The position numbers and the translations under genes are program-made. DNA of 14,848 nt from Ignavibacteriota bacterium. GTDB taxonomy: Bacteria; Bacteroidota; Ignavibacteria; Tepidaquicellales; Tepidaquicellaceae. Positions 1 to 5,923 of this stretch are shown piece after piece. Under the pieces are notes generated by a model, which was given only the letters and a program-made list of their open reading frames with translations, was not told the DNA's origin and did no database searches. The stretch spans positions 1-14,848 of the forward strand of contig PNBM01000195.1 in NCBI GenBank assembly GCA_003135995.1, in the 5' to 3' direction. Every line of letters starts with the position of its first letter. Position 1 is the first letter of the stretch.

Positions 1-21
1 TAATTCTTAATTCTTAATTGT
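1..21. repeat. 7-bp tandem repeat at window edge
   Basis: Three copies of TAATTCT/TAATTGT (1-7, 8-14, 15-21) lie directly downstream of the alcohol dehydrogenase stop codon (23-25, minus strand). The array may continue beyond the window. It is one of several micro-arrays near gene ends in this window. Confidence 0.6.
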
Positions 22-22
22 T

Positions 23-1066
23 TTAAAGCGTTGCCATATCTATCACAAATCTATACTTCACATCACTTTTTAACATTCTTTCATACGCTTCATTAATATA
101 ATCAATCGGAATGACTTCAACTTCAGATGCAATTCCGTGCTCAGCACAGAAATCAAGTACTTCCTGAGTTTCCGGAATGCCTCCGATTGAGGAACCGGCA
201 ATGCTTCTGCGGTTTCCGATTATTCCAAAGCCATTAAATTTAATCGGCTCCGGCGGAACACCAACGCATATTATTATGCCGTTTGTATCAATCATATTCA
301 GATACATATTATAATCGTGAGGAGCGGAAACAGTATCGATTATAAAGTCAAAATAATTTTTTACTTTTTTTATTTGTTCTCTTTCCGTTGTAAGAACAAA
401 ATTGTGCGCTCCGAGTTTTTTTGCATCAGCTTCCTTTTTTGCAGAGGTGCTCAGCATTGTTACTTCTGCTCCGAAAGCATTTGCAAATTTGACCGCCATG
501 TGTCCTAATCCGCCTAATCCAAGCACACCTACCTTATGACCTTTTCCTACATTCCAGTGACGAAGCGGCGAATATGTTGTTATTCCTGCGCATAAAAGCG
601 GTGCAGTTTTTTCAATCGGAAGTTTTTCTGATATATGGATTACAAAATCTTCATCCGTAACAATCCTGTTTGAATATCCGCCGTAAGTCGGAGTAACTCC
701 ATCCATTTCATAAGAATTATATGAGAATACAGTTTTCTTTTTGCAGTGCTGCTCTAATCCTTTCTTGCAGTTATCACATTCTCTGCAGGAATCAACCATA
801 CAGCCTACACCTGCTAAATCACCAACCTTAAATTTCTTAACTTTATCTCCGATTTTTTTAACACGTCCGATTATTTCGTGACCCGGTACCATCGGATATA
901 TTGCGCCTCCCCATTCATCACGTACCTGGTGAATATCCGAATGACATACTCCGCAATATAATATTTCTATCTGTACATCTTTTGCTCCCGGTTCTCTTCT
1001 TTCAAAATTCCATGGAACTAATTTTGATTTTGAATTTTGAACCGCATATCCTTTTGTTGCTAACAT
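23..1066 (-). CDS. zinc-dependent NADP(H) alcohol dehydrogenase, cinnamyl-alcohol/YahK-like
   Basis: Medium-chain dehydrogenase/reductase of the cinnamyl-alcohol-dehydrogenase branch, 347 residues, the usual length. It would interconvert alcohols and aldehydes in the cytoplasm with NADP(H). Catalytic zinc ligands are visible as C41 (GVCHSD), H63 with E64 (PGHE) and C159 (LLCAG). The four structural-zinc cysteines are C94, C97, C100 and C108. The Rossmann loop is GLGGLG at 183-188. After the second strand comes S206-T-S-x-K-K, the pattern associated with NADPH rather than NADH preference. The start is an ATG at 1064-1066; no upstream Shine-Dalgarno is clear. It lies 88 nt downstream of alr on the same strand, separated by a hairpin, so co-transcription is uncertain. 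The physiological substrate cannot be told from sequence; detoxification of aldehydes is a common role in the family. Confidence 0.93.
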   Translation of the reverse strand: MLATKGYAVQNSKSKLVPWNFERREPGAKDVQIEILYCGVCHSDIHQVRDEWGGAIYPMVPGHEIIGRVKKIGDKVKKFKVGDLAGVGCMVDSCRECDNCKKGLEQHCKKKTVFSYNSYEMDGVTPTYGGYSNRIVTDEDFVIHISEKLPIEKTAPLLCAGITTYSPLRHWNVGKGHKVGVLGLGGLGHMAVKFANAFGAEVTMLSTSAKKEADAKKLGAHNFVLTTEREQIKKVKNYFDFIIDTVSAPHDYNMYLNMIDTNGIIICVGVPPEPIKFNGFGIIGNRRSIAGSSIGGIPETQEVLDFCAEHGIASEVEVIPIDYINEAYERMLKSDVKYRFVIDMATL

Positions 1067-1074
1067 AATTTAAA

Positions 1075-1101
1075 ATTTATAAAATTCGTAAAATTCATAA
1101 A
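1075..1101. repeat. 9-bp tandem repeat ATTYRTAAA, three copies
   Basis: Copies at 1075-1083, 1084-1092 and 1093-1101 fill the leader just upstream of the alcohol dehydrogenase start codon. The unit matches the consensus RTTYRTMAA of the larger array at 11377-11488. Confidence 0.6.
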
Positions 1102-1110
1102 ATTTCCGCC

Positions 1111-1150
1111 GTTGTTGGTGTTAGACCGTTCTTTGGTCGTCACCAACAAC
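1111..1150. terminator. long hairpin between alr and the dehydrogenase
   Basis: A perfect 10-bp inverted repeat, GTTGTTGGTG (1111-1120) and CACCAACAAC (1141-1150), encloses an inner GACC/GGTC stem. It begins 4 nt beyond the alr stop codon on the minus strand, where a terminator is expected. It lacks a clean T-run, so it may be a weak terminator, an mRNA-stability hairpin or a dispersed palindrome. Confidence 0.5.
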
Positions 1151-1154
1151 AATA

Positions 1155-2300
1155 TTATTCGATATAAATCCGCTGCACCCTATCCGCCACCGCGCAGCAA
1201 ATCTCATAAGGTATCGTCTTCACCATCGCCGAAATCTTATCCGCTCCAAGATACGTTCCGTTCTCGCTTCCAATCAGTAACACGTCATCTCCTACTCTTA
1301 CACTACTTTTCACTCCAAGATTTATCATAATCCAGTCCATAGTAATCGTTCCCGAAATCGGATAATAATTTCCGTTTATCGCAACCTTTCCTTTGCTCGA
1401 TAGCGCCCGCCAGTAGCCGTCTCCGTAACCCACGGGAATCGAACCTATAAAAGATTTTTTATCCGTGAAAAATTTCCTTCCGTAAGATATACTTGTATTC
1501 GCATCGACTCTTTTTATATAAGTTACTTTTGATTTCAAATTCATTATCGGCTTCAATGAAATTTTATTTTTAACTTCATCGGAAGGATAATAACCGTACA
1601 GAATCATACCCGGTCTTACCATATCGAAATATGATTCCTTTAAATCGAGTATTGCACCGCTGTTTGCCGCGTGAACAATCGGGAATTCCATTCCGGCTTT
1701 TTTTAATTCGTGCAGAAGTTCCTGAAATTTATGCAGCTGAAGTTTTGCGAAAGTTTTATCTCCGTATTCCGCCGTTGCGAAATGCGTATATATTCCCTCT
1801 ATGTCGAGATTTTTATATTCGAATACCTGTGATATATTTTTAAAAGCTCTTTTAACATCAAAACCGATTCTTTTCATTCCCGTATCAACTTTTATATGCA
1901 CCTTAAATTTTTTACTAATCCGGCTGCTGTAGTAATCAAGAAATCTTGCGGTTTCAAGCGATGCCACAGTAGCAATAAGATTATGATTCAAAAGTCTTTT
2001 AACGTAAGCGGCAGGTTTCAGTTTTGAATGAATCAATGTTCCGAAAACAAGAATAGTTGCATCAGGAATCAATGTTCTTAACTTTATCGCTTCATCATAA
2101 TTTGCAACTCCGAGATAGTCCGCACCGATTGAAATTAATTTATGGCTAATCTCCTGAATTCCGTGACCGTATGCATTGGCTTTGACAACACCGCAGATTT
2201 TAATATTTTTCTTCGGATTCTCTTTTTGCAGATGCGTTTTTATCTGGTCGTAATTAAACTTTAATTTATTTAAATCTATTTCTGCTCTTGTCGGATTCAA
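1155..2300 (-). CDS. alr: alanine racemase
   Basis: Pyridoxal-phosphate fold-type III enzyme that interconverts L- and D-alanine in the cytoplasm, supplying D-alanine for peptidoglycan. The 381 residues match the family. The PLP lysine is K40 in VVKANAYGHG, the catalytic tyrosine is Y273 in ISYGR, and R144 (MKRIGF), H173 and R229 (VRPG) fit known active-site positions. The C-terminal beta domain carries TMDW at 320-323. The start codon is TTG at 2298-2300: an in-frame TAA (2304-2306) lies two codons upstream and the next in-frame ATG is far inside the barrel, while the TTG start gives the family-typical N-terminus (N)PTRAEIDLN. No Shine-Dalgarno is seen. The gene stands alone with respect to cell-wall genes here. 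I expect a housekeeping gene. Confidence 0.96.
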   Translation of the reverse strand: MNPTRAEIDLNKLKFNYDQIKTHLQKENPKKNIKICGVVKANAYGHGIQEISHKLISIGADYLGVANYDEAIKLRTLIPDATILVFGTLIHSKLKPAAYVKRLLNHNLIATVASLETARFLDYYSSRISKKFKVHIKVDTGMKRIGFDVKRAFKNISQVFEYKNLDIEGIYTHFATAEYGDKTFAKLQLHKFQELLHELKKAGMEFPIVHAANSGAILDLKESYFDMVRPGMILYGYYPSDEVKNKISLKPIMNLKSKVTYIKRVDANTSISYGRKFFTDKKSFIGSIPVGYGDGYWRALSSKGKVAINGNYYPISGTITMDWIMINLGVKSSVRVGDDVLLIGSENGTYLGADKISAMVKTIPYEICCAVADRVQRIYIE

Positions 2301-2411
2301 ATTTTAATTTTTTACTTTTTTTCCAATATTCTAATTTAATTATGATAAGAATAACTTTAAATACATAATTATAAGTTTTTTCGGAAGGCGGAATTATATG
2401 GAAATAAATAA

Positions 2412-2448
2412 AATCAGGAGATGACGTTACCGGCGTCAGCTCCTGATT
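2412..2448 (-). terminator. rho-independent terminator in repeat copy 1
   Basis: Stem AATCAGGAG (2412-2420) with CTCCTGATT (2440-2448), one mismatch, then TGACG (2422-2426) with CGTCA (2434-2438), and a 7-nt loop. On the minus strand it is followed by a T-rich tail, TTTATTTATTT. It should end transcription of the Asp-box gene before alr. Confidence 0.75.
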
Positions 2449-2453
2449 AAATG

Positions 2454-2500
2454 AATAAATTACCTCTGCTCCACCATGACAGGAAGCAGGATAATTTATT
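2454..2500 (-). other. second hairpin overlapping the orphan T9SS-tail stop codon
   Basis: Outer arms AATAAATTA (2454-2462) and TAATTTATT (2492-2500), inner arms CTGCT (2466-2470) and AGCAG (2485-2489). The outer arm covers the stop codon (2496-2498) of the orphan tail. The outer arms are unchanged in the second copy at 5525-5571, while one inner pair is lost there. Confidence 0.5.
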
Positions 2501-2573
2501 TCAATAACAATAACTTGCTCGTTGCTTTAAAATCTTTTGCCTGAAGCACGCAGAAATAAATTCCGCTTGTCAT
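2496..2573 (-). pseudogene. orphan C-terminal fragment of a T9SS sorting domain
   Basis: A 25-codon stretch reads SGIYFCVLQAKDF and ends in LLLLK, the classic last two strands of a T9SS type A sorting domain. Its ATG overlaps the stop codon of the upstream Asp-box gene (TAATG), but it is in another reading frame and has no secreted body of its own. It is best read as the remnant tail of another T9SS cargo gene carried by the repeat, not as an expressed peptide. Confidence 0.6.
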
Positions 2574-4783
2574 TACTTCAACAGAATCATTTTCTGAACC
2601 ATCATATTTTTGCCCGATATTAATCTCGCAAAATAAATTCCCGAAGGCAGTTTTGTTCCGTCGAAAGTAACTTCATACGTTCCCGGGCTCAAATTTTCAT
2701 TAACAAGTGTTTCAACTTCCTTTCCAAGAATGTCATACACTTTAATAATGGTCATTCCTGCTCTTTCCCCCCTTTGAAGGGGGGCAGGGGGGATGTCAAA
2801 TTTAATCTTCGTCGTCGGATTAAACGGATTTGGATAATTTTGATAAAGAATAAAATTATCAGGAATAGTTTGATTTATTTTGGAAATGAATACGCCTCCT
2901 CCATTAGTTGTTTTTAATATAAGTCCACCCGGACCTGTTATTAAACCGGTATTTTCGTCAATAAATTTGATATGTAAAAATGGTCTATTAGTATAGCCAT
3001 AATTATTTAATAAAAACCAATTGTTGCCACCATTTGTAGTTTTAATAAGTGTACTGAATTCACCACAAGCATAGCCTGTATTATTATTAACGAATTGAAT
3101 ATCAAATAACATTACAGGATTTAAACCTGTTTGAATTATTTGTGTATTCTGTCGTGCCCAGTTTAATCCGCTGTTTGTTGTTAAAAATACTAAGCCCGAA
3201 TCACCGGATATATATCCGGTATTTAAATTAATAAAATAAATACTAAGTAATGTCCATACTTGTGCTGATATTGAAATTTTTGTCCAAGTTATCCCGCTAT
3301 TTGTTGTTTTTAACACAAAAGGTATAATGTCAGTAGAACCATAAGCAACAGAATTTCCTGTTGACCATCCGTTATTGCTATCATAAAAAAATATTGACCA
3401 TAAATAGTTTTTATTGACTCCGGAATTTTGTTTGTTCCAATTAATTCCTGAATTGATTGTCATTAAAATAGTACCCGAATCTCCTGCAATCCATCCCGTA
3501 TTATTATCTATAAAAGTCATGGAATACAAATCTGCACCTGTTCCGGATTGAATCATCTGCCAGTCAATCCCATTATTAGTCGTTCTAATAATTCCTCCGT
3601 ATTTACCCCCACAAATTCCTGTGTTGTCATTAATAAAATTTAAACAATTAAATCTTTTATTTGTAAAATAAGTATTTTCTTTCCAATTCAAACCTCCATC
3701 AGTTGTTTTAAGTAATATACCATCATTATATCCTTTAGCTAAAGTTACGGCTGTATTTTGATTTAAAAATTGTATTTTAAGACAATCGAAAATAGTTCCT
3801 TTTTCCTGTTGAACCCAATTATTTCCAATATCAGTTGTTTTTATTATTCTTCCGTAATCACCAACCGCGGAAATGTTATTTGAATCTTTGATAAAGAACT
3901 TCCAGTACCATTCATCGAGTTCTATATGAACATTTTGTCCGAACCAGTTTAATCCTCCGTTCGTAGATTTTAATATTCCATTTGTTCCAATTGATTGACC
4001 GGATGAAACCCATCCTGTATTTTCATTCAGGAATTTTATATCAAATACATAGCCGCTGATTTGCGGATCCGATAAATCTATCCAGTTAATTCCACCATTG
4101 GTAGTTTTTCTTACGACTGAATTATTCCCGCAAAGCCAGCCTGTTATTTCGTTTATAAAATAAACCGAATTATAATATTTTATATTATCCCAATATATTT
4201 GATTCCAGTTTAATCCTCCATTTGTGGTTTTGATAATTCTTCCAAAGTCATATTCTGCAACATAACCCGTATTTGAATTAATAAATGACATTGTAAAAAT
4301 TCTTCCTGATATGTTGCTTGTTTGCCTGAACCAGGTATCTCCTCCATCAGTTGTGTGGACAATTACTCCGGTATCTCCTACAGCCCATCCATTAAGGTTA
4401 TCCGTAAAAATAATTTCAAAAAGATATGAAGAAGTATTTAAAGCAACCTTAAAGAAATTAATTCCGCCATTTGTTGTTTTTAATATATTACCTCCCTCTC
4501 CTGCAACGAATCCCGTATATTCATTTAAGAAATAAGTTGACCAGAGATGTTTTTTATCTTCAAACTGCTGGAAATTCCAGTTATTTCCGCCATCTGTTGT
4601 TTTAATTATTGTTCCGTCTTCACCGCAAGCCCAGCCTGTGTTTTGATTTATATAATTTATATCATACAAACGGTTTCCCTGTGGAAGTGGATTTTGCCAA
4701 ACCCATTGCGAGAAGGTTAAAGAAGGAATTAAAAAATGGATATAAAAGGCAAATAACAAAAAACAATATTTGATATTTTTCAT
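2573..4783 (-). CDS. T9SS-secreted Asp-box/YCF48-like beta-propeller protein
   Basis: Large exported protein of 736 residues. It has an N-terminal signal peptide (about 1-25, cleavage near TFS-Q), then fourteen repeats of about 45 residues built on TGWxxGxxGxIxKTTDGGxxW, i.e. Asp-box/YCF48-like blades, then a type A T9SS sorting domain from about residue 645 (YQNYPNPFNPTT, KVYDILGKEV, SGIYFARL, final MILLK). Fourteen blades would make two seven-bladed propellers; that is inference. The start is the ATG at 4781-4783, preceded by AAAGGAG, rather than an upstream TTG. The sorting domain has an odd insert, PPAPLQRGERAG at about 665-676, encoded by a GC-rich palindrome. The protein is probably attached to the cell surface or released. 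Its target is unknown; homology to the photosystem assembly factor YCF48 is only in the repeat fold. Confidence 0.9.
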   Translation of the reverse strand: MKNIKYCFLLFAFYIHFLIPSLTFSQWVWQNPLPQGNRLYDINYINQNTGWACGEDGTIIKTTDGGNNWNFQQFEDKKHLWSTYFLNEYTGFVAGEGGNILKTTNGGINFFKVALNTSSYLFEIIFTDNLNGWAVGDTGVIVHTTDGGDTWFRQTSNISGRIFTMSFINSNTGYVAEYDFGRIIKTTNGGLNWNQIYWDNIKYYNSVYFINEITGWLCGNNSVVRKTTNGGINWIDLSDPQISGYVFDIKFLNENTGWVSSGQSIGTNGILKSTNGGLNWFGQNVHIELDEWYWKFFIKDSNNISAVGDYGRIIKTTDIGNNWVQQEKGTIFDCLKIQFLNQNTAVTLAKGYNDGILLKTTDGGLNWKENTYFTNKRFNCLNFINDNTGICGGKYGGIIRTTNNGIDWQMIQSGTGADLYSMTFIDNNTGWIAGDSGTILMTINSGINWNKQNSGVNKNYLWSIFFYDSNNGWSTGNSVAYGSTDIIPFVLKTTNSGITWTKISISAQVWTLLSIYFINLNTGYISGDSGLVFLTTNSGLNWARQNTQIIQTGLNPVMLFDIQFVNNNTGYACGEFSTLIKTTNGGNNWFLLNNYGYTNRPFLHIKFIDENTGLITGPGGLILKTTNGGGVFISKINQTIPDNFILYQNYPNPFNPTTKIKFDIPPAPLQRGERAGMTIIKVYDILGKEVETLVNENLSPGTYEVTFDGTKLPSGIYFARLISGKNMMVQKMILLK
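2757..2797. repeat. GC-rich palindromic element inserted in frame in the T9SS domain
   Basis: CCCCCCTT (2767-2774), a 2-nt loop, AAGGGGGG (2777-2784), followed by CA and a further run of six G (2787-2792). Its base composition is far from the AT-rich surroundings. It encodes the extra PPAPLQRGERAG segment between the first two beta strands of the sorting domain. Boundaries are approximate. Confidence 0.65.
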
Positions 4784-4790
4784 AATTAAC

Positions 4791-4797
4791 TCCTTTG
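4791..4797 (-). promoter_or_regulatory. ribosome binding site deciding the Asp-box gene start
   Basis: Minus-strand AAAGGAG lies 7 nt before the ATG at 4783. It supports this start over the TTG 69 nt upstream and places a proper signal peptide at the N-terminus. Confidence 0.75.
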
Positions 4798-4884
4798 AGT
4801 ATAAATTTATGACTTGACAATATAATGAAATAAAAACAAAATTAAAATACAAATTTTTTCAAACCCTTTAAAAACTGAGGATTT

Positions 4885-5253
4885 ATGCGTAAGTCAAAAG
4901 TTCTAATATTATTTTTCTTCTTCTTAATTACCGGATGTTTATTACTTATAAATGGTAATTTGCATTCCGGGAATGCTCCTAATAACAATATTAAAGTATA
5001 TGTTCGTATTGGGGGCGATCCGGTTGAAGGTGCGTATGTAAGAATCGATGGTCCGGGTTTTCTACAATGTGGAACTACCCCTGCTAATGGAGAACTTCTT
5101 TTCCAACCTTCAAGTTCAGGTAATTATACTGCCTGTGCAAGCAAAAACGGTTGGTCTAAAAGTCAATCATTTTATTTAAGTACAAATTATGATGTTTGGC
5201 TTTATTTAGAAAATGATAATGGTGCTTGTGTAACCTGTCCCGGTGGGAAATAA
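4885..5253 (+). CDS. small exported Cys-containing protein with an Ig-like/carboxypeptidase-regulatory-like segment
   Basis: A 122-residue protein of unknown function. The N-terminus is a strong hydrophobic signal (7-23). LITGC at 14-18 resembles a lipobox, but the hydrophobic run continues past the cysteine, so lipoprotein or ordinary secretion are both possible. Residues about 36-107 (IKVYVRIGGDPVEGAYVRIDG, then a GTTPANGELLF turn and YTACASKNGW) resemble the seven-stranded beta-sandwich of carboxypeptidase-regulatory/Cna-B-like domains, in which a pattern of 'gain plus decoration' is typical; this is a pattern-based guess. Cysteines C62 and C84 and a C-terminal CVTC (115-118) could form disulfides. 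AGG precedes the ATG at about 6 nt. It is divergent from the Asp-box protein across 101 nt and ends in its own terminator. Confidence 0.75.
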   Translation: MRKSKVLILFFFFLITGCLLLINGNLHSGNAPNNNIKVYVRIGGDPVEGAYVRIDGPGFLQCGTTPANGELLFQPSSSGNYTACASKNGWSKSQSFYLSTNYDVWLYLENDNGACVTCPGGK

Positions 5254-5386
5254 TGAAAATAAAGATAAAAGAATTTCCTATTGAACTATTGAAATTCTGA
5301 TTAAACCTTCTCAACAACACTCATAAATACTTTTAAAATTCTTCTTTTAACTACTGGTAAAAATTTCCTAAACTTTCTCAAACAAA

Positions 5387-5427
5387 AAAGCCATTGAGAA
5401 TTTCTATTCTCTTTGGCTTTATTTTTT
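5387..5427 (+). terminator. rho-independent terminator after the small exported protein
   Basis: AAAGCCA (5387-5393) pairs with TGGCTTT (5414-5420); after a 2-nt internal mismatch GAGAA (5396-5400) pairs with TTCTC (5407-5411); a run of six T follows at 5422-5427. It lies 134 nt downstream of the stop codon. Confidence 0.75.
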
Positions 5428-5482
5428 AAGTTTAAGAAATTGTAAATAAATAGGAAACATAAATATTGTCTTATTTTAAAAA

Positions 5483-5519
5483 AATCAGGAGATGACATTG
5501 CCGGCGTCAACTCCTGATT
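5483..5519 (-). terminator. rho-independent terminator in repeat copy 2
   Basis: Same stem as in copy 1 (AATCAGGAG with CTCCTGATT, plus an inner 5-bp stem with one G-U wobble in the RNA). On the minus strand a run of seven T follows, stronger than in copy 1. It faces the small exported gene and may limit antisense transcription. Confidence 0.7.
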
Positions 5520-5566
5520 AAATGAATAAATTACCTCTGCTCTACCACGACAGGAAGCGGGATAAT

Positions 5567-5653
5567 TTATTTCAATAACAATAACTTGCTCGTTGCTTTA
5601 AAATCTTTTGCCTGGAGCATGCAGAAATAAATTCCGCCCATCATTACTTCAAC
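5567..5653 (-). pseudogene. solo T9SS sorting-domain tail remnant
   Basis: The minus strand reads VEVMMGGIYFCMLQAKDF and ends in LLLLK before a stop codon, matching the last strands of a T9SS sorting domain and the fragment at 2496-2573. The open frame continues upstream to 5782, but that part is built from palindromic repeat sequence and does not look like protein. No body of a secreted protein remains, so it is a relic. Confidence 0.6.
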
Positions 5654-5752
5654 CACGCCGGGAAAAACGACAACCGCACAGATAATAAACCCATATGGAA
5701 GAATTCGGTTATGACAAGTTGTTGGGCTATCGGTGATGACATATGGCAGGGG

Positions 5753-5777
5753 ATCCCCGACAGGAGCACTCGGGGAT
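5753..5777. repeat. perfect palindrome ATCCCCGA/TCGGGGAT
   Basis: Eight-bp arms (5753-5760, 5770-5777) around CAGGAGCAC. It shares the words GGGATCCC and ACAGGAG with the hairpin at 9315-9354, suggesting one dispersed palindromic family. The stretch 5654-5752 between it and the T9SS relic shows no gene. Confidence 0.6.
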
Positions 5778-5786
5778 GACACTTCT

Positions 5787-5828
5787 CAAATAACAGAAAA
5801 CAAATAACAAAAAACAAATAACAGAAAG
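5787..5828. repeat. 14-bp tandem repeat, three copies
   Basis: Units CAAATAACARAAAR at 5787-5800, 5801-5814 and 5815-5828, about 95 bp upstream of psuG. No function visible. Confidence 0.65.
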
Positions 5829-5859
5829 CAGAAAAGAAATCTATAAGAAATAATATTAA

Positions 5860-5888
5860 TTGATTAGAATTAATATTTATTGTAATTT
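5860..5888 (+). promoter_or_regulatory. candidate promoter of psuG
   Basis: TTGATT (5860-5865), 17-nt spacer, TAATTT (5883-5888). The spacing is ideal but the -10 match is poor in an AT-rich background. It would start transcription about 30 nt before the psuG ATG. Confidence 0.3.
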
Positions 5889-5923
5889 GATAATTATTAT
5901 GATTTTAAAATGAATGCTAAACA

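Larger units (their letters stand above)
2411..2582. repeat. 172-bp direct repeat, copy 1 (T9SS tail plus terminator cassette)
   Basis: Matches 5482-5653 over 172 bp without gaps, with 11 substitutions (about 94% identity), all transitions. Read on the minus strand it holds, in order, the last residues and stop codon of the Asp-box protein gene, an orphan T9SS tail fragment (2496-2573), a first hairpin (2454-2500) and a strong terminator hairpin (2412-2448). The last 8 coding bases and the stop codon of the Asp-box gene lie inside the repeat, so that gene appears to use the cassette as its 3' end. Confidence 0.9.
5482..5653. repeat. 172-bp direct repeat, copy 2
   Basis: Second copy of the cassette at 2411-2582, same orientation, offset 3071 bp. 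Unlike copy 1 it is not attached to an intact gene: upstream on the minus strand there is only degenerate and palindromic sequence. The terminator hairpin, the T9SS tail frame and the stop codon are all kept. Confidence 0.9.

Noticed and set aside
1112..1330. Plus-strand open frame opposite the alr 3' end
   Set aside because: It runs through the intergenic hairpin and antisense to alr, with a Pro/Ser-rich low-complexity product and no ribosome binding site.
2496..2583. Programmed frameshifting or readthrough giving the Asp-box protein an alternative T9SS tail
   Set aside because: The gene already ends with a complete tail and stop codon. The orphan tail is in another frame and no slippery sequence is evident, so a recombination scar is simpler.
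4814..4842. TTGACA in the divergent gap as a promoter of the small exported protein
   Set aside because: No acceptable -10 box lies 16-18 nt downstream; the nearest TAAAAT is 23 nt away.
5301..5510. A 69-codon minus-strand open frame
   Set aside because: It overlaps a strong plus-strand terminator and a minus-strand terminator hairpin, has no ribosome binding site and a composition typical of random AT-rich DNA.
5567..5782. A 71-codon minus-strand open frame ending in a T9SS tail
   Set aside because: Only the last ~28 codons look like protein. The upstream part is palindromic and repeat sequence with no signal peptide, so I treat it as a relic within the repeat rather than a gene.
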